DNA of 64,000 bases from positions 25,217,166 to 25,281,165 of the forward strand of contig NC_092579.1 of assembly GCF_037975245.1 (NCBI RefSeq), given 5' to 3'. A model generated the notes under the pieces. The model saw nothing but the letters and a program-made list of their open reading frames with translations. It did not search any database and was not told the DNA's origin. Positions 1-10,395 of the stretch are shown here, in pieces. This DNA comes from Apostichopus japonicus. Taxonomy: Eukaryota; Echinodermata; Holothuroidea; Aspidochirotida; Stichopodidae. The position numbers were made by a program, and so were the translations under genes. The stretch's first letter is position 1, and every line of letters begins with the position of its first letter.

Positions 1-440
1 GGTAAACTAGCCTAGCCATCTGTTTATTTGCTGAAATTGTGACGCAGTTATAGGATATCCATGGAATATTTTCATTATTGCTGTTACGTTCGACCACATT
101 GTTGCCTAACACTACACTAAGTCAATGGGATAAACTAGCCTAGCCATCTGTTTATTCGCTGAAATTGTGACGCAGTTATAAGATATCCATGGAATATTTC
201 ATTATTGCTGTTACGTTCGACCACATGGTTGCCTAACACCACACTAAGTCAATGGGGTTAAATAGCCTAGCCATCTGTTTATTCGCTGAAATTGTGACTC
301 AGTTATAAGATATCCATGGAATATTTTCATTATTGCTGTTACGTTCGACCACATGGTTACCTAATCCCACACTAAGTCAATGAGAAATCTAAGCCTAACC
401 ATATGTTTATTCGCTGAAATTGTGACGCAGTTATAAGATT
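1..440. repeat. tandem repeat, ~128-bp unit, 3.4 copies
   Basis: The word CCTAGCCATCTG recurs at 11, 139 and 266, with a diverged version at 394, giving a period of 127-128 bp. Each unit carries GAAATTGTGACGCAGTTATA, ATATCCATGGAATATTTTC and GTTACGTTCGACCACAT. The last unit is diverged and stops around 440. The array reaches the window edge, so its full length is unknown. It is satellite-like and I see no coding potential. Confidence 0.93.
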
Positions 441-1118
441 AAAATTAAGCTTTTCACACATACTAGTGTTACGAGACTGCTATCTATCTATAAGAGAGAT
501 CAAACCCCTCGAGATTAACCAACAGTCACGACCATAATAGAAGAGACGGGAAAGGAGAATTTGTTCTGTTAAACTATCATTAAAGCATACATTAAGTTAA
601 CAAATATAACAAATACATTTCAATTACCTGCAAAAGAATGACGTCTCTGAGAGCAGGGCGTGGTTTTTGGTATAGGCAGGCGAAAGTTGTTCTGTACAGT
701 TGGCTAGTCAGGTTTTCGGAAGAGCGTGTATTTGAAATTGAGCAATATATATATTTTGTAGAAAAAGTCCTCTTGAAAAGGTTTCAAGTAAAAGTTATAC
801 ACAACAGTCCAATTAGAAAACATCAAAATGAACGAGGGTATTCTCCAGGTAAATGAATTGACGGAAAGTAAATCCAACTAGCAAGAGAGAGTGTGGTGAA
901 TCAGCATAGATGTATTCATTGCGTATGATACAGTAACAACCACGTGGAAGCAGGCACGGGCAGAACAGAACGGCAAAGCACAATTTGGTAAAGTAGAACG
1001 GCGTTGACAGATAATGAAAAGATAGGCAACATGTGTAGTGAATAGAAGATATCCTTCTTGTTGGGAGGAGTGAATTGGACTGAACCAATTCATTAAAACT
1101 ACCCCAAAGATAACTTGA
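441..1118. other. unique-looking non-coding DNA
   Basis: Only short open frames occur here (a 72-codon frame at 638-856 and two overlapping minus-strand frames). They have no recognisable domain and no splice-site support. I see no repeat or RNA gene. Confidence 0.5.
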
Positions 1119-1295
1119 ACGGCGTAGCGATTACGTAACACTCTAATTGTATTAACACAGCTACTGCCAAAGAGGATCTAGCACGGCTTAGCGATTACGT
1201 AACACTTTAATTGTATTAACACAGTTACTACCAAAGAGGAGCTAGCACGACGTAGCGATTACGTAACACTTTAATTGTATTAAACACATTCCTAA
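1119..1295. repeat. tandem repeat, 64-bp unit, ~2.7 copies
   Basis: TAGCGATTACGTAACACT begins at 1125, 1189 and 1253, an exact 64-bp period. Between these words lie TTAATTGTATTAACACAG and CTACCAAAGAGGA. The copies differ by only a few bases, so the expansion is fairly recent. Confidence 0.9.
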
Positions 1296-1300
1296 GGTTT

Positions 1301-1608
1301 ACACAACCAATTAAACATAACTACGTACGATGTATTAATGAATTAATTAGTTCACAAGGTAGACAATTATACTACTTACGACAGATGTACATTCCTTAAA
1401 TATAATGCACAGACATCATAACTCTAGTACAACCATATTAAATGTATAAGGGAGTCTTCTCTTCACTACACATGTTGCCTACATCAATAATCAGGTATAT
1501 CGTTTTTGACATAGACAATGCTTTTCCTGAACTCCCCTTTACCATGCACGAGTACTCCATAGGGGCCACAACAATTTTTTTTATATAAAGCTGCAGTGTT
1601 GAAAGTAG
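1301..1608. other. AT-rich non-coding DNA
   Basis: I see no open frame, repeat or RNA signal that I can support. Confidence 0.4.
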
Positions 1609-2081
1609 TTAAGGTGGCATACTCCTATTAGAGTCTTTATCCATCCGCTCGATTGTTCTCCTTCAGGAAAAGTGCCAAAAAGCAGCAGGAGAACATCTTT
1701 TGTGACCTGTTATCAATCATGATCTAGTTCTTTGTGGCTTGCATGTTGAAGAGCATGAATGGATGTACACGTGGTGAGTAAATTAGGTCAACTGAGGCAA
1801 TTTTAGACCCCTTTAGGCCTCCCAGGAGCAGCGTAGGAAATTTCTTTAACCACTGAGTGAAGAGGTTTGTTTACAAGTGACGAAAACTTCCGGCTCGGAT
1901 AGCAAAAAAATTCACGTTGATGGTACGGGAAATTGATGGTTCCATGAAAGGCCAACTTGTCAGCTATTCGGTGATGGTAGCGTTTAGCTAGTGAAAACTT
2001 CTATCTAGACTAAGAGACCACATTACTTTTGTGATTTAGTGTGTAAGTCAATGGGGCATTTAATGGGCGTATGCTACCTTA
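1609..2081 (-). mobile_element. TTAA-bounded MITE, family 2, copy 1
   Basis: A ~470-bp element begins TTAAGGTGGCATACTCC and ends GGGCGTATGCTACCTTAG, an imperfect terminal inverted repeat of about 16 bp. It is the reverse complement of the elements at 48192-48665 and 50456-50931. This copy is the most diverged of the three and its right boundary reads TTAG instead of TTAA. The short frames inside are not convincing genes. TTAA target preference is typical of piggyBac-type transposases, but no transposase is present and the assignment is inference. Confidence 0.85.
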
Positions 2082-3559
2082 GTGTATTGGTTCCCTGACG
2101 AATGTAAAATGTACTATTCTTCCAATCATGTTTGTCTGTTGTGTGATGCGTTACTATCACTTTCATTAAAGAAAGTTAAGGCCTAGTTTGAATAGCAAAA
2201 CGTATGCGAAACAGCGTAGTAAATTCCTATTCCAGGAGACAGGTGGCACAGTAGTTACTGCAAAGCTGTTACACGTTGAACTACGAGACCGAAAGGTGTG
2301 AAAGCGGCTGGGTAACGAAGACTACTCCCTAGCCATATAATACGGAGTACATGGTCGGCGCATAGCACAACACGTAATATAGCCGACACTGCGGCGGCGG
2401 TTATTTAATACTGTATGCGAGATTCAGATGGCAGCCTAACTTTTCTCCAATCGTTTTAGTAAATCCATCTGATTTGAACATTCTTCACGGACAGGTGAGT
2501 GTGTGCAGTCTCAAATAGATACAAAACAGATACACAAAATGGGACTTAAGGTGGGGGTGGGGGGGGAGGGAGGGGGAAGCTAGATTAGCCTTATGGGTAG
2601 TTCCACCTCTAATAAGGCCTTAATATAGTAATACAATAGTTTACCAGCATAATGACTCGGCAGTGCAACTACTACATTACTGCTACTACTATACCCTGCA
2701 TCGTGCGTTGGTTTTTGCAAATGCGGGAGTGTTGGATGGTCAGAATTTAAAACAAGACCCACTAGGTTATTAAAGTCGTACAGTCTCTGTACCAGGTACC
2801 TAAGGTTTTCCCTAACAAATGTAAACTTATAGTAGTATTTAATCCGAATCTAGGTCTAGTGCCATTCCGCCATAGCCTAGGTACATGCCGCTATACCTTT
2901 CCGCCATAGGATTCGAGCATTTCCCCCATGGCACCGCCTAGGGCGGAAACGTACATTTTAGGAAGAACTTTACACTGGTGTACAGGAATGTACCGGTGAA
3001 ACTTACTTAAAATCGCATGGAGGCAAATGTTGGTTGAAGTAATTGAATTAAAATAAAATTTTACAGATTCTAGTTGTTGATTTAGATATTAGAAGACCTA
3101 CTTGGGGACAGACAAGCCTTAATTGGTAGTGTGAAGTGGAGCAATTTACAGTGCATGTGTTGAACATTGAAAAGTGCTTGAATCATAAATTGCCCCAACA
3201 AAGCTTTACAATTAGATTATTCCTTACCTCATAATTCTGGGAATTTCTTGTACTATAATGTACTCTTACCGCCATCATAGAAAAAGTGCTTTATCGCCAT
3301 GGTGTAAACATGGCGAAAAGGCATGCACCTTTCTCTTGTGGTATAAAGTACCCCTTTTGACCCTTATTCCTAAAGGCGTATGTAGTTGTAGAAAGCATAG
3401 ATATTTTTGTGACATTTAGGTTAGGCCCAAACAGTCACTAAACTGACAGACAGGCATTCCTGGTGTTATACAATTTACACAGTAATATATATATAGGCCT
3501 ATATACGAGAAGGTGAATCACCTTTAAGCAATGTAGCACCAAATTGTCCACCCTTGCCC
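2082..3559. other. non-coding DNA with G-rich and degenerate repeat tracts
   Basis: It holds a G-run with a G-quadruplex-like pattern (2551-2579) and degenerate CCGCCATAG/CGCCATGG words between 2860 and 3320. There is also a short (TA)n run near 3487. No gene is recognisable. Confidence 0.45.
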
Positions 3560-4371
3560 TTAAAGGCATTGAAGACTCGCCCCAAACCGTGTGCGGTCAT
3601 CTGAAAAAGTTAACTTTCCATTGCTTGCAAGTGATGTTTTGTTTGTGTCGCTACAAAATGCAGACAGTACAGTAATGAAACGTGATACCTTGTTATCTTT
3701 AGCTGGACCTGAGATGTCCATCACTGTATTGTTTGAACACTGTGCTGTGTGTATTGACCGCAGCTGAATGTACTGACTATACACTAGTGTCTAATTACCG
3801 ATGGTAGCAAGCATAGGCGTACGGGACCATTTCAGTTTGGGGGGGCAGAACTTTTTGTGCCCGAAAGTTCCTGTGACACAATCTAAGTAGAGCGCCACCA
3901 TCGGTTGGCGCATAGCGTACAAGAAAATTTTTGGCACACAATGCCTCTCAGATTGCTGGAAACGGCACTTTTGAGGCCTTGCAAGTTGCATCTAAACATT
4001 CTTTATTTTATAATCTCACGTTTTAGAAATTTACACTTCCCCAAAAATTTGGTAAATTAGAAGAAGAAAAAATGGTAACATCACTTTGAAGGTGAAAAAT
4101 GGGACAGTATATTTTTTAAGCTCCTATTTAGTTACCTTATTTATTATTTTAACACAGTACTCAGCTACCTCCAGAAAAACATACATTGTTCAACGTAGGC
4201 GGGATAACGTTGCTGTGTCGGGTGAGACTGCAATTTGTCTCACAAAAAAAGTATAAAATATAACAAAGAATATGATAAACCTGTACTTCTAGGCTTGTAG
4301 GCACCCCCCCCCCCACTATCCATGAACAAGAATACGTTTCTTATATACACTCATGTTGGGGATGTCCAGGT

Positions 4372-5023
4372 CAAGGGCGGCGGAAGCACTTTTAATCTTG
4401 GGGGGGGGGGCACCGACATCAAAGGGCACTTTGCAGATATTCGATTGAACTGATGCAGCCTTGTATTTAGTACCCTTTATAACTCTTATTGTATTATCTT
4501 AGTTGTGTAAACACATCACTCCATCAATGCCCCCCCCCCCCAAAGGAAAATATGCATACTAGCACTGCAATATCCAATGCGCAAATTGGGAAACAAAGAA
4601 CAAGTTTTCTTTTGAGACAAAATGAGGTGAAATCATGCTAGTTGCTAATGTAGGAATCTTCCGAATTAGAGTTTTTTCTTTTTAATATCTAAACAAATCA
4701 TTTCCATTCGAAATAGCTTTTGAGTTTGACCCACAGAAATTCATTAAAAGTCACGGGCTTAGCCAGGATTTGCAAAGTTGTATGCACGACTATCTGAGCG
4801 GAGCGCCACCATTGGTTGGCGCGGAGCGTACTAGAAAAGTTTTGGTTTTACAAACCCCTCAGATGGCCGGAAACGGCCCTTCCCCAGAGTTCATTCTGGT
4901 TCCCTGGCCTCTTGCTAACTTGAGGCACCTCAATTTTTATGTAGAAAAAAGGCACATTTTTAACCTGAGGAAAAGTGGGGGGGGGCACGTTCCCCCATGT
5001 GCCCCCCAGTTCCGCCGCCCTTG
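4372..5023 (+). mobile_element. hAT-like MITE nested in element B
   Basis: Terminal inverted repeats CAAGGGCGGCGGAA and TTCCGCCGCCCTTG are flanked by perfect 8-bp duplications GTCCAGGT (4364-4371 and 5024-5031). The homologous element at 22298-23166 has this site once, on its minus strand (ACCTGGAC near 22600), giving an empty-site proof. An 8-bp duplication and ends of the CARRG type fit the hAT superfamily. It has no transposase. It carries the conserved hairpin module at 4803-4822. Confidence 0.93.
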
Positions 5024-5225
5024 GTCCAGGTATACAATTGACTAGTTAGAAAAAAAATTGATCGTGCAAAAAGCGTGGTAGCCCAGATGAACTGCGCTTA
5101 CGTTGGTGTTACACGGAAATATTCGGGCATCATGATGCTAAATAAAGCAAATCATGGAATTGTCGGGCAAAAATTTGAAAAAGATTCGGGCAAGCTACTG
5201 CATATTTAAATATATATATATATTT

Positions 5226-5361
5226 CCAGATGACAAGAAATTCGGGCAAAAGTCCTGAACAATTCGGGCAGCCTAAGAGGAGAAAAAAAAAAAAAATTTT
5301 TTTTCTCCTCTTAGGCTGCCCGAATTTTTCAGGACTTTTGCCCGAATTTCTTGTCCTCTGG
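5226..5361. repeat. 65-bp near-perfect inverted repeat (hairpin)
   Basis: The arms at 5226-5290 and 5297-5361 match with only about three mismatches and a 6-bp spacer. They start CCAGATGACAAGAAATTCGG and end CCGAATTTCTTGTCCTCTGG. The sister copy of element B (22360-22420) has one arm only. The second arm is therefore a local inverted duplication, not an ancestral TIR. Confidence 0.93.
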
Positions 5362-5509
5362 AAATTTGGGGGGGGGGCAGTCTGCCCCCCCTGCCCCCCC
5401 GCCTCGTACGCCTATGGTAGCAAGCTGTGTGTGTATTTTCGCGATCGATGGTGGTGTTTAACACTTCTGTTACACCTCATTCGAAACTAGGTCAGATTAC
5501 CGGTAGAAA

Positions 5510-5995
5510 TTCCAGTAGAACCCAGTTAAAAAATCAACTAGGTTCTACTAGGGCCTACTATGTTTAACTGGTTTTTAACTGTGTTTAACTGGGTCTTACT
5601 GGGTTCCAACTGGGCTATGCTGTATATGAGCTAGGTTCAACTGGGTTAACACAATGTTCAACTGGGTTTGTTCAGGCCCAACTGAGTTTGAACTATGTTT
5701 GAACTGATCCAGTTGGGCTTCAACTAGGTTTTACTGGTTTTTGCACTGCCCAACTGGGTTTGAACTATGTTGACTGGTGAACTTGCCCTGTTGGGGTTGA
5801 AATAGGTTTAAACTGGTTTTGCACTGGCCCAACTGGGTTTGGACTATTGGCTGGTGAACTGACCCAGCTGGGGTTTAACTAGGTTTCACTGGTTTGCACA
5901 AGCCCAACTGGGTTTGAACTATGTTTACTGGTGAACTTGCCCTGTTTGGGGTTGAACTAGGTTTCACACTGGCACAACTGGGTTTGGACTATGTT
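5510..5995 (+). repeat. degenerate tandem array, left arm of foldback-like element
   Basis: Words such as CAACTGGGTTTGAACTATG, TTTACTGGTGAACT and GCCCAACTGGGTTTG recur every 20-60 bp. The units are diverged and irregular, unlike the more homogeneous right arm. Confidence 0.85.
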
Positions 5996-5999
5996 GACT

Positions 6000-7800
6000 G
6001 CTATTATTTTAGGCGTAATTATCAAGAATATTATAATGTAAGTTCGTAAGCAGTAACCGTATCGTTATATAATGAAAATGCTAAATTAGCCAACTTATGA
6101 GGGGTGTAAAATAAATCTTTGTCATATTTATCACAGTTATGAATAAACGATTACATTTTTGTACCGCAATGATTAAAAATATGTAATATTTCCTATACAA
6201 TAAATTTGAAAAATTATGTCATACTTTGTTCGTCGATTTGAACAATTGGTAGGCAAAATGCCTTCCTAATGCAATATAGTATGATCCGACTAAATTTGAA
6301 CTTTGACATCTGTCCCTTGCGTGAGCGCTAAATTTATAAATTCCGAATCCGCAAACCACATACGCCAACAGAAGCTTCGCAGAATAATCGCATTTGTAAC
6401 CGATTTTGCCAACAATTGTAAATTATTACTGCGGCTAATTTCCCTCCTTTGTGATCTTGCAGTATCTTTATATTATTGCGCATACTTGTAACATTATAAT
6501 TGATTGTAAACGTGCTCTTTATTATAAATAATTGAACAGAAACTTTATATATATAGGCTAGTGACTTAGGACTATAGTATAGGCTAGGCCTAACAAACCG
6601 GTCCCCTACTAGGTATTCCACATGGTACAATTACTAACGTTAGACATATCCTAATGTTATAGTTGCCTAGCTTATAGGTGCCTAACCTAGCTATACTCAA
6701 GTTAACACCTATATTTAGCCGCATGATTTAGGGAAAGTTATCGTCAACTCGCAAACATAATAGCAATTTGCAAAATTTACGCAATTGCCTTGATTGTTGT
6801 TTCAAACATGTCCTATTGGCATAATAACATACTTTGCAAAAGTCATTAGCCTAGTGAAGTGTACAGCATACACGTTATATGCTACAAATGTGAGGATGCC
6901 CTTCACTGAACATTATGATTATGAACATATGATTAAACTATCAATCTATTTTTTACAGTGTAAGATGGTCAGCTGTTACATAAAGTTTTTTTTTTGTACC
7001 ATAGTTTTACTTGCTTATTAAATATTAGTGCACTGTGCAGTGCTCACTGTACAGAGGGCTATACATTTGTACAGTACATTTGTATGTTGTCTTGTGGCAG
7101 AAAAAGGGTTGATTAATAACTCTCTTCTGGGTTGCTAGGCAACTATATTGTTCTTCCTGGAAATTAGCCCTCACAGGAAATGGGGTCTGTGTGTATATAG
7201 TTTAGGAACAAAGGAGTTTTGTGAGGGTACAGTATAGGGAGTTGGCAATTGGCTATGAGTATCTGAGCAAGGCAGTTAATTGTAAAAGAAGAGAAAGATA
7301 GTTTAATGGCTGGATCGTTGGTTTTAAACCTTAATTTACATAGTTCAAGTTTCTGTAGACCTTATTATTTTATGGAAGTTGTGATATTCAACTGACAGTC
7401 TGGGACACTATTTATTATAAAGGATACTATTTACTATAATGGATAGTGTTTTACAATAAAGGATATTCCAGGACACCCATCACTTATAAAGGACATTATT
7501 TTACTACAAAGGATATTGACATTATTTTACTGAAAGGATACCCTGGAACACTATTTCATATAAATTAAAGGATACTTTTTTGTTGGGATCGGACATTCAT
7601 AATACCATTTATTGGGTTCAACTATACTGATGTCGTAGAATATCTGATGTCGTGCAAGATCTGAGGTCGTAGAATACTTGTCACTAGCAGGCTAACTCAC
7701 CAGAACAGACTTTTAAATTAAGTGTATTTCTTTATATTTTGGGTGCACACCTCACAACTGTAAGATGTTTCATTTAATTCTTTGACTGGGCCCAGATCAG
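6000..7800. other. interior of foldback-like element, AT-rich, no gene
   Basis: No open frame has a recognisable domain. A weak internal repetition of TATAAAGGATA/CTATTTACTATAA words occurs at 7400-7580, and GATGTCGT recurs at 7629-7670. Confidence 0.45.
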
Positions 7801-7809
7801 CTGTACATG

Positions 7810-8130
7810 AAGTAAAACATAGTTGACCCAGTTTAACCCAGCAAAACATAGTTGACCCAGTTGAACCCAGTAAAACATAGTTGACCCAGTAAAACATAGT
7901 TGAACCAGTTGGACCCAGTAAAACATAGTTGAACCAGTTGGACCCAGTAAAACATAGTTGAACCAGTTGGACCCAGTAAAAAATAGTTGAACCAGTTGGA
8001 CCCAGTAAACATAGTTGAACCAGTTGGACCCAGTAAAACATAGTTGAACTTGAACCAGTTGGACCCAGTAAAACATAGTTGAACCAGTTGGACCAAGTAA
8101 AACATAGTTGAACCAGTTGGGAACCCCAGT
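7810..8130 (-). repeat. 29-bp tandem array, right arm of foldback-like element
   Basis: The unit GTTGAACCAGTTGGACCCAG plus TAAAACATA (29 bp) is repeated about ten times with few changes. Because 29 is not a multiple of three, all three minus-strand frames stay open and yield repetitive pseudo-proteins (for example 7718-8134). These are not genes. Confidence 0.93.
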
Positions 8131-8264
8131 TCACCCAGTTGAACCTAGTTCAAATTTGGGCCAATTTCCGTATAGAAAATTCCAGTTGAACCTAGTTCAA
8201 AAGTTCAACTGGAATTTCCACCAGGGTAGACGTTTCTTTTTGCGCGAGTCTTCACACCCTTTTA

Positions 8265-8594
8265 GTCACGGAAATAACAGGTACTTTATGCAATCGTTTA
8301 TTCCTTGCACTGAAAAGTATAACCTTTTAGTTTTAACTGAGCCGTAAACTATATATACTAAATGCATGAGAAACAACTCAGGAATGTTATTTGAAGGGGT
8401 AAAATTGAATGCAATTTTGGCAGAGGAAATAGGATTATTACTTTTGAGTCTGGTGCTAGATTGACGAGAAGTGATTCTCCTCGCATATAGGCATATATTT
8501 ATATTAACCTACCAAGGAAATTGTTTAATGCTAGGAAACAAATATGGTCACTGTTTGTGATAAACCTAACTCAAAGCATGTCAAAGACATTAAC
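8265..8594. other. non-coding spacer
   Basis: AT-rich. I see no supported feature. Confidence 0.4.
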
Positions 8595-8602
8595 GGTGTA
8601 GC

Positions 8603-10139
8603 CAGCGACGTAGCCAGGAATTTGAAAGGGGGGGAGCACTTTTTGCGATTGATATTGATTTTCAAAAATTTAGGCACGACTATCTGAGCGGAGCGCCACC
8701 ATCGGTTGGCGCGGAGCGTACAAGAAAATTTTTGGTTTTACAAACCCCCCAGATGGCCGGAAACGGCCCTTCCCGAGTGTTCATGCTGGTTCTATGGCCT
8801 CTTCCTAACTTGAGACACCTCATTCAATATCACTTTTCAACCAAACAAACAAACGAGTTAAGATACATAAAGATACATAATTCAATAATACATAATGTAT
8901 TTAAAATTAGCAAGGTACATGTACAGAGTAGTCTTACTTTTCAACTGCTGATACTTGTAGTTACATATATAGATAGGCCAGAAATGTCTTAGATACAACT
9001 ATAGCCAGTAATTGTCTTTGATACAACTGTAAATGTTTAAGTTAGCCTAATAAGAGAAGGCGAGAGCTATCCGACGATTGCCATCTGATTCAAATTTCTC
9101 AACTGTTTTCTCAACTGAAATATTATCTACGTAAACAGATTCTTAACTAGATGTTACAACACTGACAAGATCGGATCCTATAGTCTTTTTCGGCGGGTAG
9201 AGTGTTGAATGAAACGGCACGCGATAGAAATGACAGCCTAAATTAGAAGACTAGGTCACCTAATTAAGCCATATTCTTGCTACGTTCATTTCAATAGTTA
9301 TTCCTGTCTAGACTCTTAAACTCGTTCAGCAAGCTTATGGATTTGAAATATGGGTGTTTTGAAAAAAAGATAACTTGGCCAAAAAAAGTGTAGGCCCGGG
9401 CCCACAGTGCTACATACTGGCTACGCCCCTGATCATATGATATCATATTATCAGCAGATTTTGTTTCCTGTTTGAATTCTTTTACATGTTCTTTTACATA
9501 ATATATCAGAAAGACAAACATAGTGCTCTTTTACAATTTTTCCATAAGGATGATTCTTGTTTATTCCAATGTCTGGACTTTAATACATTTGACCAACTTA
9601 ACTGATGGACAATATAAACTTTCATATTTTGGAATATAGCCAGATATGCAGTGGCCTAAAAACAAATATCGTTATCGCAGTGTATTAGCAGTGTAATAAT
9701 TATTTATAGGAAGTGCGTATCACGTACGATTGCTAGCTTAGCTTCATAACATGCTGTTCGTGCAACAACTTAGGACGAATCATAGAAAGGATGAGAACGA
9801 ACGTTGTTGACGTTTGTTGTGCATACGGTTCGTGACATTCCATAGAGTGCGGTTAGGTAGGCAATATGTATTTTATTACGCAGTGGCCAACTGTAGGCTT
9901 GTAATAGGCTATAGGCTAAATTTAGCTAATTGCATCTGCCAAACTAAGTAAGTAGTTGAATCAGTAGGCGTGAATGTTACTACGATTATAATTGAGTTAA
10001 CGGAGCTGACGAGTATTCAAGATCAAAAGAGCACTGACAAAATACCATGCTAAAAAAACAACAGTTTTTAAACATTTTTTTCGACACTGAAAGGGGGGGA
10101 GCGGTCGCTCCCCCTGCTCCGCCCCTGGCTACGTCCCTG
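8603..10139 (+). mobile_element. hAT-like element (family D), copy 1
   Basis: The termini CAGCGACGTAGCCAGG and CCTGGCTACGTCCCTG form a TIR with one mismatch. Flanking 8-bp duplications are GGTGTAGC (8595-8602) and AGTGTAGC (10140-10147), 7 of 8 matching. About 700 bp of the right half (9430-10139) closely matches 53920-54642. The left half carries the hairpin module (8693-8712) and an end-like TGGCTACGCCCCTG at 9419-9432, so a second hAT element has probably been captured inside. The small minus-strand frame beginning MFVFLIYYVKEHV recurs in the other copy but has no known domain. Confidence 0.85.
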
Positions 10140-10395
10140 AGTGTAGCACATTTGTTTTCTTTTTTGCAAATGCCACTTATTCAGTCAAGGTGTTGCAGTT
10201 TTCAACACAAATCCTCATAATACTACCACAGACCTAGGCGTCCTTGAAGTATTGCTGTGTACGGTGTTTAATTCTTTCTACATTATCTAGTCTAATATTA
10301 TTTAGTCTAACTTGCTAAGCCTAGGATAGGTCTTCTGTGCATTAGAAGGTGAAATTTGCCCCTTTAGAAATGTCTGCTCTAGCTAGTTATCAAAG

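Larger units (their letters stand above)
3813..5415 (+). mobile_element. non-autonomous TIR element (family B), copy 1
   Basis: It is bounded by ATAGGCGTACG and its exact inverse CGTACGCCTAT, and flanked by the direct duplication GGTAGCAAGC (3803-3812 and 5416-5425). The host MITE reads through this site uninterrupted elsewhere, which confirms the insertion. A second copy in the opposite orientation lies at 22298-23166. This copy is longer because element 4372-5023 sits inside it and because a 65-bp segment has been duplicated as an inverted repeat near its right end. It also carries the conserved 20-bp hairpin module at 3892-3911. Confidence 0.88.
5508..8225. mobile_element. foldback-like element with inverted tandem-array arms
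   Basis: A 2.7-kb insertion interrupts the family-1 MITE. Its outer ends are inverted copies (AGAAATTCCAGT at 5504-5515; ACTGGAATTTCC near 8209-8220). The left arm is a degenerate tandem array of CAACTGGGTT/TTTACTGG words. The right arm is the same kind of array in inverse orientation. About 1.8 kb of ordinary AT-rich DNA lies between. Possible target duplication: GGTAGA on both sides. Long TIRs built from tandem repeats are the hallmark of foldback elements. The family assignment is inference. Confidence 0.7.
3560..8264 (+). mobile_element. TTAA-bounded MITE, family 1, copy 1, split by two insertions
   Basis: The element starts TTAAAGGCATTGAAGACTCG and ends GCGCGAGTCTTCACACCCTTTTA. Its own sequence is only about 370 bp, as seen in the uninterrupted copies at 17367-17733 and 46558-46931. 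Here it lies in three pieces: 3560-3812, 5416-5507 and about 8226-8264. The two gaps are filled by a 1.6-kb TIR element and a 2.7-kb foldback-like element. Terminal inverted repeats of about 17 bp and TTAA flanks define the family. It has no coding capacity. Confidence 0.88.

Noticed and set aside
2540-2579. G-quadruplex regulatory element
   Set aside because: G and C homopolymer runs occur throughout the MITEs in this window, and nothing links this one to a promoter.
7718-8134. 138-codon minus-strand frame rich in Trp/Leu/Gln (and two overlapping frames)
   Set aside because: It is a translation of a 29-bp tandem repeat. All frames are open because of the repeat, so there is no evidence of a protein.
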